From: Poronia punctata | Taxonomy: Eukaryota > Ascomycota > Sordariomycetes > Xylariales > Xylariaceae | Direction: 5' to 3' | DNA length: 64,000 nucleotides | NCBI GenBank assembly: GCA_022579005.1 | Contig: MU401482.1 | Coordinates: 80,273 to 144,272 of the forward strand | Part shown: in pieces, positions 23,595 to 35,593 of the stretch | Position numbering within the stretch: position 1 is the first letter of the stretch | Layout of the letters: each line of letters starts with the position of its first letter | Notes under the pieces: generated by a model | Seen by the model: the letters and a program-made list of their open reading frames with translations, nothing else | What the model was told of the DNA's origin: nothing | Databases searched by the model: none | Made by a program: the position numbers and the translations under genes

Positions 23595-24648
23595 TTAATC
23601 AGTACCAGGATTTCGAAAGACTCTTCTAGGTGACACTCCGATCCGTCTTAACACTTCCGGAAGGATTTCGCTGCTGGTCCTCAGGGCATCCCACTCAGCC
23701 TTGGTCTTGACGAGGGCTGTGCCGGCGAGTAGTGTACCGTTAAGAGACAAAGTCCCGATCTCGTTCCCGTCGTTGGCTCTGACGGGCGCACCCTCCGCAG
23801 TCCGAGGACAAAGAGCCATCGTATTGCTTGTCATGGCAAGATTATAGCTTATTTGGGACTCACCTCTCTCGACACCCTCGACACCGGTTAAAGTCGCGCC
23901 AACCGCTCTCTTATACAATGATACGTAGATACGGTGTCTCTCTTCGGCGCTCATATCGGCGTTTATACGAGATGTGAAAACAGTAAACGGGACCGACTCC
24001 TCTCGTCCGCAGACGTTGTCAGCCAATACAGTCCAGTCGGCCCCAGGCTCAATATTCTCTAATCCATCTTTCATACGTTCCACAGGGAGCAACTGCAGGT
24101 GTCGATGAGGTTGGCTCGCTCCGGAAGCATCGCCCGAGTTGAAAAACACGTATAGCTGCTGGCTTGCCCTCTGGTACGCCTGCACGCAAGCATACGCCGC
24201 ATCTACATCGTCTGCCTCGAGAAGGTGCGTCTGTGGTTTAAACCCTTTGGTCACCAGTATGAAATGCTCGGGCACAATTGCAAACTTGTTCAGAACTAGC
24301 CTATGAGAGGGCGGGAGCTGTGCGACGAGGAGCGCGGGAGAGGGGTTTTCGAAAGGGTTGAATGGCTTTGCGCGGGCCTCTACAGGTTTTGGCGGCTTTG
24401 GTTTCTCAGCGAGCGAAGGAGCGAAGCGGAGCTGAAACTGCAGGCGGTAGGTTAGAGCAAAAGTTTAAGTCTTGCCAGGGGATTTTAGAGTTTACGCTTG
24501 GGCGAAGACTTACAGCAAGTGACCCAACAGGTAGGATAGTAACCTGGGTTGGATAGTAGCTCAAATCACCACTAGCTTGTGCTCTCACGAAAGCCTCTTT
24601 GACCAACGTCGGCAGATTTGAAGGCGCGATTGGCCGTGCCATGCTCAT
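23595..24648 (-). CDS. Diadenosine tetraphosphate phosphorylase (Apa2-type ATP adenylyltransferase)
   Basis: Two exons, complement(24514..24648) and complement(23595..24437), about 325 residues; 76-nt intron (donor GTAAGT, acceptor TGCAG). The HIT-superfamily motif ASQPHRHLQLLP places His at about 156 and 158, with the nucleophilic His in HxHxQ form as in yeast Apa1/Apa2. Other family blocks are NPFENP near the splice, NKFAIVPEHFILVTKGF and SYNLAMT. The enzyme phosphorolyses Ap4A to ATP plus ADP, clearing signalling dinucleotides in the cytoplasm (family knowledge). Two in-frame ATGs (24648 and 24642) differ by two residues; the first is used here. The size matches the family. Confidence 0.9.
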
Positions 24649-27600
24649 TAAAAAACCTTCGTCACGTCTAGGAAATAAACCAGGCACTCAGGATGGAAAA
24701 CGTGCCGCAGGGATTCGCAATCTACGCGTAGAAAGCTTTGGTTCGCACGTGGAAGTACAAGTATAACCAGTGAACCACTGGTCAAAATGCAGTGACGCAC
24801 AGGTATTACTAATGTGCCTAAGGTTAGGTACCTAGGTAGGTACATACCTCTTGAAGGCATTGAAACCCACCGTGGACTGCCTGCGCCTGCCAAGTGACTG
24901 CAACTGGTCGTATGTTTTCATCTCCTCTGCAAACTTTATACCCGCCCAATCTCTACGCGTATCTTGCTAGACCATGCTGCATCATTTATTAATCTAAAGA
25001 TATGAAACAAGTGTACTTGTGGCCCAACGTTTTGTCCTATGTTTTATGTGTACACTAAAGATTCAAGCAGGTAGGTATTCAGCATCTATCTAGGTTTGTT
25101 GGTTTCGACCATTCTAACTGCAAGCCCAAGAAAATGAAAGCTAGGTGTGACGAGAAAGATTGCAGTTTGCCTGAAGTGGCATATAAATGAAACGGATGTC
25201 TTCATAATGGCGACGCTAATACCGATGACGTTCATTTTCCAGAGTCACATGCAAGAAGGTGACTGCGATGAGAAAGTATGTATTCACGGTAAGTTTGTTT
25301 TGGGAGCCGTGGCTCTGGGGGTGCGTTGCGACCTCGTGGTGGCAAGAAAAACAAAAGAAAGCAAGACAGAAAACGCCTTTTCTGTCTAGTATCTCCTTGC
25401 CCATGCAACGATGAAGTCGCGGATTTCAGTATGTTACGGAGGCTTGTACTCCTAGGCGTACCCTCCACACATATTTCGGGGCTTTCTTTGACCAATACCA
25501 ATACCTTGTGTGCTGTCGGATGATGGGAAAATATATTAGGTGCATATTAGCAGCTATAACACGCCGAAAGCCCTGCAAAGCCAAGAAAGGTCAGTTGACA
25601 CTCGCCGGCGTTATTATCCCTAGAGACATCAAATTCATCGTTTGAATGGCTACCGGGACCCCCGACTCATCTCCCCACGATCACTAATACTCGCTCTGTA
25701 GGTACCCGGTGCAAGGTACTCAATGATATAAACGTGCATGAGGTCTATCTCTCATACTCGTGGTCTTGCATACAGCATGCTACACCACGAAAAGTTCATG
25801 TATAGGTCCCTGATATCAGTCGATATTCGGCGCTTCTACACAATTTGGTGGCACCTACCTAGATGAGTACACGCACGAGCGCTGGTTCGGCGCTGGTTCG
25901 GCTGGGAAAATGTACCTCTGTTTTTTTTTTCATGGAGGTCCCGGGTCCGGTAGCGAATTTAAGACCTGCGGGGATCTAAAGTGAGGTCCCAGTCGGCTGG
26001 GTCAGAAACCTTCCCCTCAATCAATAGGCGACGAATATCAATTTCATATGTTACAGGCATTGTTAGGTGGACACGGATATGGCATATGGTCCACACTGCA
26101 TGGTCGCACCGAACAACATATTTTCCCTATTGCGCCGCAACAGATACGTCTGTCTTGAAGTTTGCTTCGACACCTTACGTCGAACGGGGTGTCTTTCGAT
26201 CTGACGCCCCTTCCTCATGCTCCTGAGTGTATGCACTCAGGTGAATCGCAGAGGTTGGGATCGCTGTCCGCGTGCTCAGTGGTTTCAACTATCCCGGTTA
26301 TAGTTGTAGTCAAAGATAAAGCATACAGTACCACAGAAAGGGGGGTGATCAAATGTTTTACCGCTGGACGGGATTCCCATTCAAGTAAGTGTCACCAGTT
26401 GCTTGAAGAGACGCCTTCAATTTTGACGTTGAAGATGGAGCTTTTGAGGCTACTACATCCATAGATCATGTAGTCTAGATGCCTTCTATACTTTTGTGGC
26501 TGGGAATTCAAGGTCATCCTCCCATTATCAAAGACACTTCTGACGGGGCCAAGCAGAACAGTAGTAGTAGTGACATAAAACTAGTGCCACTTTGCCACCG
26601 CAGGTCATTCATCAGACTTAGTCCTATCTTAAAACTTGTAATATCATGTACAAGTGAAACAACAAAAAGCTTTTTTTGTTGACGATTGGGCAATAGGTAA
26701 TCTGTGCCTACGAGTACATGTCATTTCCCCTTGATCTCATATACCTATAACAAGCCTTTGACAGGGGTAGCGGGAATGCAAAATGCAATGGTAGCCAATC
26801 GAATTCCACATCGGGAAACTTCCCAACGCGTCATATGCCTAGCTTCCTCGTACTCTTGTGATTATGGTGGTGGCCCAGGGAGGCACATCGGAGGACAGCG
26901 CTTGGCCCTTCCGATAATCCTGTGACGGGATGGTCCATGGACTGGTCTCGACTTGAATAACAGAAGATGAACTTTGGACAGCGACATCATTTTCATATTT
27001 GCGAAAGGCGCGAACTGCCAGCTAATGGGATAGCACGTTCCATATGTATCTAGCTGGGTACCGACGTAACCTAATGTGATTGGTTCAATGCCTCTTGCTC
27101 CTTCCTCTGGTACTGACCACCTTCATTGATTGATGGTGACGCCCTGTTGTTACCTGGTACTTCCTTCCCCAGGTACTCACAGGTGCTTAACAAAAAACAT
27201 CGAGGTAACCATGTGTGTGGAATATAAATATAACAATGGAAGTTGCACCAGTACACGATGTTGGTTTATCCTCAGCTCTTTCTGTGTTTATGAGCCGCCT
27301 CGACAACCTGACAGAAGTTGACTATCCTCCTCAATGGTTGTATATATCAGAACCTTGCACAATCACCCATAAACAAAGACTCACCTATCCTCTTGTTTAC
27401 ATTCCCTTGGTCCAGACACCTCATTCAGTCCGTCTCCTGATTGCTCTCTCGATCCCTGCCTTGCTCGACTCATAGTTTTTTTCCCTTCAACTCTGGACAT
27501 ACCTATAACAGCATCGATACAGACAATTGTTCCGCCCTTCGTACTTTTCCACCTCTGGCACCGGGCCAGAGCCACAGGTGCAGTCTCAACTGGTTGGGAT

Positions 27601-28253
27601 CCCATATCCGATACCCTCGACTTGCAAAGAAGAAGGGAGGGCTCAGAAATATCCTCATTGTAAGTAAACGTCTTGTGCGCTTCCCTTTTGTCCATCTCTA
27701 GCTATTTTTAGGTCATGCTTTCATGATCTGTGCACTCTGACGTTTTGTTCCCTTTCTGTTGCAACGAGAGGTGGCTGTCAATTGCATATTTCTTTTTGCT
27801 TTCCGCACTGTCGGCAAATCTTTGTCCTTTCCCTGTCCGGTCTTCCGTTCGACAACCTCTCTGTCACAACAACTACCCACCTATCCCTTTGACCCTCGAC
27901 AAGTCATGATGCCCACAGGCCATAACCACGCAAGAAGGCAAAGGCTCTGTATATTCTTTTGTCCTAGTTCATAGTGAACAACTTCTTAGTTGTCATCATT
28001 CCCATTCATTATATACATACTTCCCTTTACTTTCGCGGACTCTACTTCCCTTATTCTCCTACATCTTTACTTTCATTTGGCAATCACCTTCTATCGTTCA
28101 TTTCCCGCCTTTTCAATACTGCGAGCCTTATCACTTACAAACTCACTTTTACATAATCGTTACTGGCTAACGACACCTCATTTCTACAGCCTATAGTATT
28201 TTCTCGTCTTCACTTCCACGCCCATACGACCGTTAGCTGGTTCTAGCGTCAAC
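24649..28253. other. 3.6-kb gene-free stretch ending in a pyrimidine-rich leader
   Basis: No coding sequence recognised. The left end is the AP4A phosphorylase promoter and includes GTACCTAGGTAGGTAC palindromic sequence near 24829-24844. One TACGAGTA lies at 26709. From about 27700 to 28253 the plus strand is clearly C+T-rich, the usual look of a highly expressed fungal promoter and 5' leader, directly before the GH55 gene. Confidence 0.45.
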
Positions 28254-31019
28254 ATGGTTCTGTTGAAGATCCTAGCGGCCACCGCGACTGTGCTGCAACT
28301 TGTTGCCCAGCCGGTGCTTGCCGCATCAAATCATGGCCTGCAACTACGGGATGATGCGGTCGCTTCTCAATTCTGGTTCTCATCCATCAAACGCCAAGGC
28401 GTAGCTGCTTTCGCCCAACCGAATTACAAGGTGTTCCGCAATGTCAGAGACTACGGCGCAAAGGGAGATGGTGTCACCGACGACACAGAGGCGATCAACA
28501 GGGCGGTTACGGACGGTCCTGGCCGATGCATCGACAACTGTGACTCTCGCACCACCCACCCCGCCATCGTATTCTTCCCATCAGGCACCTACCTCGTTAG
28601 CAAGCCCATCATCCAAACATACTACACTCAATTTGTTGGCGACATCCATAACTTGCCGACTATCAAGGGTTCCCCAAGCTTCAGTGGCATGGGCATCATC
28701 GATGCAAATCCATACAAATACACTGGTCAGGATCCGCCTCCGAACTGGTACATTAACCAGAACAATTTCTTTCGACAGGTTCGCAACTTCATATTCGACA
28801 TGACGGCTATGCCGACGGGTAGGAACGCCGCAAGTGCCGCCATTCACTGGCAAGTAGCTCAGGCGACAAGCCTGCAAAACCTCGTCATCAATATGGCACC
28901 GGCTGGCCCCAACAACTACCAGAAAGGTCTTTTCATCGAGAATGGATCTGGTGGTTTCATGTCGGACCTGATTTTCAATGGCGGTTACATTGGTGCCGAC
29001 ATTGGTAGCCAACAATTCACGACTCGCAACATGACCTTCAACAATTGCAACACTGCTATCCATATGATTTGGGACTGGGTTTGGTTGATGCATGGGGTGA
29101 CCATCAATGGTGGCAAAGTTGGCATCGACATGACTAGTGACGGTGCTGATCCGATTAAGGTCGGGTCGCTACTGCTCCTGGACAGCAAGATCTCCAACGT
29201 CCCCGTCGGTATCAGCACTCTCTACAAACCGAACAATGGATACACCAATGGCACGCTTATCCTGGACAACGTTGATATGCGCGAAAACGTCCCGGTTGCT
29301 GTGCAGTATGGAAAAGACAAGAGCACGCTTTTGGCGGGCAATAAGGTCATAGAGGGTTGGGTCCAGGGGTCGGATTACGAAACGGGCAAGCGCGTAGTCG
29401 TCCAGAAGGCACAGGGCAAGATCCAGAAGCCTGATTCTCTTCTCAGCGGCGACGGAAAGGTTTTCACCCGCACCAAGCCACAGTATGAGAATGTCCCTGC
29501 CGCGAGATTCCTGAGCGTCAAAGCGGCTGGTGCTGTTGGCAACGGAAAAACAGACGATACTGCTGCGATCCAGAAGGTTCTTGATAGCGCTAAAGAGGGC
29601 GATGTGGTATACTTCGACCATGGTGCATATGTCATTTCCAACACTGTCCATGTCCCCAAGAACATCAGGATTACCGGGGAGATGTGGCCCCTTCTCATGG
29701 CCGCGGGTGAGAAATTTACAGACGAGACCAAACCTGTTCCAGTCTTCGAGATCGGAAAGCCCGGCGATATCGGCAATGTCGAACTCTCCGACCTTGTCAT
29801 CGAGACCAAGGGTGCCCTTCCAGGAGCCATCCTCATGCAGTGGAATCTAGCCGGATCTGAGAAGGGTGCCTCAGGCATGTGGGATGTCCACTTTCGAGTA
29901 GGAGGCACAGCCGGAACCGAACTCCAGTCTGACCACTGCAGCAAGACTCCTGATCAGACTACTCTAGTCGACCCTAAGTGCAAGGGAAGCTTCTTGATGC
30001 TCCATCTCACCAAGACTGCCTCGGCCTATATCGAAAACTGCTGGTTCTGGGTTGCGGATCACGAACTCGACCGCGAAGATCACAACCAGATCAACATCTA
30101 TAACGGCCGTGGCGTCCTGATTGAAGCCCAAAAGCCTGTCTGGCTCTGGGGTACTGCATCCGAGCACAGTGTTCTGTACAACTACCAAATTTCGAACGCA
30201 AAGAACGTTTTCATCGGTCTTGCCCAGAGTGAGACTGCGTACATGCAAGGAAATCCCGATGCAACCCAAGGTGTTACCTTGCATGAAGGTTATTTCGACC
30301 CGAACTTCAAGAAAACCTGCAATGGATCTTCTCGTAGGTGCGCTCGGACCTGGGGCATGCGCGTCACCAACTCCTCGGATGTCTTCGTCCTCGGCGCCGG
30401 TATGTACAGTTTCTTCGACAACTATGCCCAGGAATGTGTCAATGGCCAGAATTGCCAAGACAACATTATCAGCATCGAGAACTCCCGTGTCCAACTGTAC
30501 GGCATCAGCACCAAGGCTTCTGTGAACATGTTGACGGTGGATGGCCAAGTCGTTGCGGTGGACAAGGACAACCGGAATAATTTCTGCGCTGCTATTGCAA
30601 AATTTGAGAGCAGCCAATCCGGACCACCTAGTTTGGGTGGCGGGCATAGTTCTAGTTTGAGCAGTTCGGCGGCCACTCTGGCCACAAAAACTCAGGCATC
30701 CACCCTTCGGCCGTCGCATCCAACAAGCAGCTACGGACAACCTAGCGGAGATTCAACTTCAACACCTGCTGTCTTGGTCCCATCGACAACAACCCTTCCT
30801 ATCCCATCGGCACCCCAAAGCACGGGCAGCTCAGGCGGCCATGACAGCCAGGGAACTATTGGTGGTGATCCCCCAACAGTTTCTAAGACTAGCCTAGCCA
30901 GTCCAGGAGAAACACAGGGACTAGAGGGACCTGCAGGCTCAGGCGGCAGCAGCAATGGGCCAGCGACGGTTACGGTTACCGAGACGGTCACCGCAGCCGG
31001 CGTGTGCCAGACACCTTAG
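28254..31019 (+). CDS. GH55 exo-beta-1,3-glucanase, secreted, with Ser/Thr-rich tail
   Basis: Single exon of 921 residues. The first about 23 residues are a signal peptide (hydrophobic, ending VLAASN). Two pectate-lyase-like beta-helix modules are typical of GH55: the first opens with FRNVRDYGAKGDGVTDD at about residue 61, the second with FLSVKAAGAVGNGKTDD at about 419. The conserved WFWVADHELD block, in the region holding the GH55 acid residue, lies near 597. From about 785 onward the protein is Ser/Thr/Pro/Gly-rich, likely O-glycosylated. GH55 enzymes release glucose or short oligomers from beta-1,3-glucan of fungal or plant origin (family knowledge). The TAG stop at 31017-31019 is followed by 50 further in-frame sense codons of the same tail type, so the natural C-terminus may be truncated. 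There is a pyrimidine-rich leader upstream. Confidence 0.92.
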   Translation: MVLLKILAATATVLQLVAQPVLAASNHGLQLRDDAVASQFWFSSIKRQGVAAFAQPNYKVFRNVRDYGAKGDGVTDDTEAINRAVTDGPGRCIDNCDSRTTHPAIVFFPSGTYLVSKPIIQTYYTQFVGDIHNLPTIKGSPSFSGMGIIDANPYKYTGQDPPPNWYINQNNFFRQVRNFIFDMTAMPTGRNAASAAIHWQVAQATSLQNLVINMAPAGPNNYQKGLFIENGSGGFMSDLIFNGGYIGADIGSQQFTTRNMTFNNCNTAIHMIWDWVWLMHGVTINGGKVGIDMTSDGADPIKVGSLLLLDSKISNVPVGISTLYKPNNGYTNGTLILDNVDMRENVPVAVQYGKDKSTLLAGNKVIEGWVQGSDYETGKRVVVQKAQGKIQKPDSLLSGDGKVFTRTKPQYENVPAARFLSVKAAGAVGNGKTDDTAAIQKVLDSAKEGDVVYFDHGAYVISNTVHVPKNIRITGEMWPLLMAAGEKFTDETKPVPVFEIGKPGDIGNVELSDLVIETKGALPGAILMQWNLAGSEKGASGMWDVHFRVGGTAGTELQSDHCSKTPDQTTLVDPKCKGSFLMLHLTKTASAYIENCWFWVADHELDREDHNQINIYNGRGVLIEAQKPVWLWGTASEHSVLYNYQISNAKNVFIGLAQSETAYMQGNPDATQGVTLHEGYFDPNFKKTCNGSSRRCARTWGMRVTNSSDVFVLGAGMYSFFDNYAQECVNGQNCQDNIISIENSRVQLYGISTKASVNMLTVDGQVVAVDKDNRNNFCAAIAKFESSQSGPPSLGGGHSSSLSSSAATLATKTQASTLRPSHPTSSYGQPSGDSTSTPAVLVPSTTTLPIPSAPQSTGSSGGHDSQGTIGGDPPTVSKTSLASPGETQGLEGPAGSGGSSNGPATVTVTETVTAAGVCQTP

Positions 31020-31172
31020 AACGGCATAACTGGCACCGATTCAGTTGCCAGCACAGAGGGAGGGAAATGGCCCGCACACACGGTTGTTGTGACAGGCTTT
31101 ACTACCGTTACGCTCGCAGCCGACACGGTAGTGACTCTCTTGCCGAAGCCCTCACATGCCGCTCCAGTCTAG
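31020..31172 (+). other. In-frame open extension after the GH55 stop codon
   Basis: Reading on in the GH55 frame past TAG gives 50 sense codons and a second TAG at 31170-31172. The extension contains TVVVTGFTTVTLAADTVV, close in style to the TVTVTETVTAAG just before the stop. It looks like former coding sequence cut off by a nonsense change, a polymorphism, a base error or a read-through stop. No splice donor that would remove the stop is obvious. Confidence 0.5.
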
Positions 31173-31465
31173 GCCGGGTCAAACTGGGGAGGCTTGGTGT
31201 TATGGCTGTGCATTCCTTCAAATCCTGACGCCCTGCATTTTGTTGGGCTCATGTTTCTTTAGCCAGAATGGTATATAGGCTTGGTGGGACGTTGGAGTCA
31301 GCATATGGACATTGGTTCGAGATGAGGAGGCCACGCAAAGGATATTGTAATACAGAATCGGTCTACATTCAGCTGCTTCGTTATAAATAATATGAACACG
31401 ATGACAATTAAAACCCAAAATTTTCTTGGTTGAACTTTTTTAAAAAAAGATTATAGACGTGCAAT

Positions 31466-31579
31466 GATAGGACATTAGACGGTTTGCTTTCTGGCACAGA
31501 ACCGATAGGACATTAGACGGTTTGCTTTCTGGCACAGAACCGATAGGATATTAGACGGTTTGCTTTCTGGCACAGAACC
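31466..31579. repeat. Tandem repeat, 38-bp unit, three copies
   Basis: Three head-to-tail copies at 31466-31503, 31504-31541 and 31542-31579, starting with GATAGGA and ending in CACAGAACC. Copies 1 and 2 are identical; copy 3 has one C-to-T change (GGACAT becomes GGATAT). It lies about 300 bp downstream of the second GH55 stop. Confidence 0.95.
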
Positions 31580-32071
31580 TTGGGCCCGTAACCAGTCCAT
31601 GTGGTGGTAATAGGGGGCAGAATGTCGCTTATCAGAGGGCGAAGAACAGAAACGGCGCCTTGTATCTTGATCGATCCTTTCTCAGTCTAGTAGTATCCGG
31701 AAAAGACAGACCCAAGGACCCAAAGCCAGTCAGGTGATCGATCTCTTCTTTCCTTTCCGCCTCTACCAGAGATCTAGGTTAGGTCAGTTCTCTACCTACC
31801 TCACCTTGTGCAGTCAGTCAGACACGCCAGCCCAGCCCAGCCCAGCCCAGCGGGTTTCATTTGTTCGAGAACAACTCGCTTCACTCAACCCCTGTCTAGG
31901 TAGTATTCGCTAATTATGCATATGAGAAGTTAGGTTAAGGTAGGTAGGTAATTCGCCACGCTACGCTACGCTACAGCCTCGACTTTTTTGTCTTTGCCTC
32001 CCAAGAATCACTAGTAGGTATGCGTATCTAATAAGCTCTGTTTGAGATGCCGGCTTTTACTGTTAGGAGAA

Positions 32072-32090
32072 GGGGGGGGGGGGGGGGGGG
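32072..32090. repeat. Poly-G tract (G19)
   Basis: Nineteen consecutive G residues. Similar C tracts occur at 18770-18788 (C19) and 40417-40434 (C18), all intergenic. Confidence 0.9.
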
Positions 32091-35000
32091 TTACGTACGG
32101 GTAGTCTCGGAGTAGATTGTAGAGAAGTTCTTGGGATGAATGAAGGATTTGGGGGGTCATCGTTCGTTCTTTGGGCAATGGTAAACACTATGTAGGTAGG
32201 TTAGACAGATAGGTACCTAGACTAGAAGTGGGAGGACATGGTAATAGGTGACAACCTACTTAGCGATTACATAGGTACATACATGTATGTTAGGTGCACG
32301 TGGGAGGGGGTAAATACTGGGGTATTTTACATGCGGGTTAAGGTAGGTAGGTATGTAGGTAGGCATTCAGGTTGAGATTTCCCAGGAATATGGTTACTAG
32401 GTAGGTTTAATTTAGTGGGCGGCCGACGACATAAGTCGGGAGGTCAAAGGTATCTACGTCTATATATATCAGAACTGTTTTGACATTCTATACTATTGAA
32501 ATGTACTTTAGCATATACGGTAAGGGTAAAGTAGATAGGTAGAGAGGTAGTATCATCGAAATCATACCTGTTACGATTCCATGTGCCGCCCACCGAAGAC
32601 GCGGTGATGATTGAAGTACAAGTAAGTCAATCGGTCGGTTGGTCGGATCTGTGTGTGTATGCTTTCTACGAGACCAAAAAAAAAAGCATGTGATGCTATC
32701 TGTCTATCTATCTATGATTCTATCTAATACAAACAAACAAACAAACACCAAATACCTAGACTACGTTAGGTATATACACGTACTCGTAAGTAATATTGCC
32801 AAGAATGAATAGATCAACTGGTCTCTTTACCTAACCTAACCTACTCTTGTAAAGGAAATCCGGAAAGATTCCTTCGGTTCAGTAATAACGGGCGAAAAGA
32901 ATAGTTCTAGATTTTCATCACTAGGGCCTGAGATGCTAGATGGGATGATTTATGTATAGGTAGGTAGGTAGGTAAATTGGTCAAACGCGGAAAAAAGAGC
33001 AAAAAAACGCATATGCGAGGTAAGCTCTGTGGCGTGAGCGAGCGTCAGCGCCATGTGGTTGGTGACAGGGGCTTTTCTTACCCTCAGTACCTACCTACCT
33101 AGTAGTGGTTCGAACTACAAGTAACGAGTAATATGCGTTGCTTGATCAGTTTGCATGTGAAGCGGCATGATTTATACGTGTACCTACATGCACACGTAGG
33201 TAGGTAAGCATGTATATCCATCTCCTTTGCTCGAGTTGGGTAGGTATTACTATGTGTGTTTAACATCTGATTTTGAGTAACGTATGTTGAATAAATAAAG
33301 TGTTAATACCGAGCAAGGAAACGGGTTTCAAGATAACATGTTGATCCCCCCCCCCCCTGAGTAGGTATCGTACGTGTACATACATTGAACAAACAATAAA
33401 TAGGTAGCTGACCATATCGGGGTGACCGCGGCCTGGATAAGATGCCGAGAAGATCTAGCAAGGAAACCGTTACGTCCTAAAATACCACCCAGACTTTAGC
33501 TCATAACATCATGAACCTTGACAATTCGAGAACCAAGGTATTTAATCATGAAGATCAGTAAATTTAGCTTGTCTTAAGCCAAGGGAATCTTGGTGAACTT
33601 TAAAAAGGGCATATTCCCGTAGGGTGGCACCAACTTGATGGATATAATTGATTAAGTACCTAGGTATACGCGCGGAAACATCGCCGACCCTATTTCCTAG
33701 GGCTGTTACCTACCTAGGTTTTAAGTGGATGAAGACAGAGCATCTAATCTGTTTTAAAAGACCTAAAAAGTACCTGTCTAGATAGAATCTAAATAAGAAT
33801 ACTAGATACATTAGATAGGTAGTCGGATTGGTTATTTATATCGCTTAAATATCATGTTGGATCATATACCTTGCTGCGTTTGTTTGTAAGAAGTCGTATG
33901 TAGTGCATGTCGGCTGTTCCCATTTCCCATGCATGCACGGAACAGATGAGATCGCAAAAGTACATTCGTACATACAAGGGACATTGTAAGTATAACGGTC
34001 AGCTTGTCCTTATATCTTCATGTGATATACAAGTATATCTTAATCTACTTACCCTTACTATGTTTTCATTTTTCATTTCACCTTTTAGCATTCTAAATAC
34101 CTATGACGCAAATGAGGAATATATACATGGTAAAACGTCGATACAAGCTATCACCAACATCTCTATTTTTAAAGATGTCAACAAGTCAAACAATCTGGGG
34201 AAAAACGGGATCGGTATTGAATTTTTGAGACCATCGTGCCTTATTACGAGTACACAATGAATTATAGAAAAGTATAACCCAATCTATTACATATGTGAAA
34301 TCCAAAAACAGTAGGTAGTTTCTCTAACGTAAATTTATGGGTTGTGGGAGAGTCTAATAAGAGGAGAGCCGCACGTTTACTCCTCTTTTCCCCAGATTCC
34401 GCACTGCCCTGTTGTCGGATCCGGATTTGGTTCCGTAGTCGGTAAGAAGGTTCTGTCTACTTGCGCTTTTCGCTCGCCTTATGATCATTAGCCTTACCTA
34501 GAGTAACCTACCTGGCACGCCTGGCCTACCTATAGTTATTAGAATGGTTGGAGACGCCCGGGGCGAGTCATTGAAAAGAGAGATCTGGCGCCTACTTGGT
34601 ATGCTTCATGTGATTCTGGACTAGGTACAGATCTTAACTAAGGTACCTAACCTAACCTAACCTACTCTACTGTTTTACCTATGTAGTTTTCAGCTTGCCA
34701 CCTGACAAAGCACGCGCGACGAGGGACCTCCCAATAATTACATACCTAGGTACTCGTAAAGCCATTGAAAACAGGACAAAAGGCCGGGAAGTTCCCCAGT
34801 AAAACGCCTCCCCACGTCGGGCAAAGCTTCCAGAAGGACTTTCAGGAATGGGCTCAGCATACTTAATTCTTGGAATTTGCTTGGGGGAGTTCTTGGACCC
34901 AAGGACGCGTTAACTCATTAGGATAGTATGGCCGCGAGCCAAGCGGTGCCAAGATGGACATAGTTACTGGAGTAGGGTTGAAAGTGCGCTGTAGGGATCG

Positions 35001-35264
35001 GCCTCATTGGTCTTTTGCCTATTTACTCGTAGAAGTACCTAACCTAGTGTAATTAATCTGCTAATAAGGCTAGGTAGGGGTGGGTTTTGCCCAGAGTTCC
35101 GCTTGAATCGCAGAGGAGATGCGAAATAAAATAAAACCGCAGACTGGCCGACCTAACAACAACAACAACAACAACAAATAAACGAGAGGAACAGGAACAG
35201 GTTTGACTGGGGTTGCGATCGTTGTAGCGAATGAAGCGACGACTACCACGATATGTTGTGAGGA

Positions 35265-35370
35265 GGGTTGCGCATCATTATAGAACTCAAAAAGGTGAAA
35301 TGTAAAGATGGGATAAGGCTACCTATAGGTTGAGACAGGTAGCAAATCATCACATCTGGATCGGTCATTT

Positions 35371-35408
<38 letters not shown>

Positions 35409-35593
35409 GGCGGGGGGGGGGGCGGGGGGGCCGCGGCGCGCCCGGCGGNNNNNNNNNNTGCGGCGGGTTGCGCAACATTATACAACACAAAAAGGGGCAA
35501 TTTAAACATGGGTTAAGGCTACCTATTGGTTGTGACAGGTTCCAAATCATCAAATCTGGTTCGGTCATTTCCTCCCCCCCCCCCCCCCCCCCC
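35265..35593. other. Assembly gap with duplicated flank and homopolymer runs
   Basis: A 108-bp block at 35265-35372 recurs at 35465-35572, exactly 200 bp later, with no indels and about 14 substitutions, all transversions. Between them are G30 (35373-35402), GC-only sequence and ten N bases (35449-35458). The second copy runs into C20 (35574-35593). The evidence fits failed sequencing of a homopolymer and an unresolved overlap rather than a biological duplication. Confidence 0.85.

Noticed and set aside
28581..30740. Several antisense frames of 160-258 codons opposite the GH55 gene
   Set aside because: Shadows of a GC-rich coding exon; none has family features and the sense frame is clearly GH55.
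13805..31019. Secondary-metabolite gene cluster
   Set aside because: No synthase, P450, transporter or tailoring enzymes are grouped; the secreted and regulatory genes are separated by long spacers and unrelated genes.
34640..34670. ACCTA repeat resembling telomeric CCCTAA
   Set aside because: The unit is five bases with two C residues; it is one of many TAGGT microsatellites in the window.
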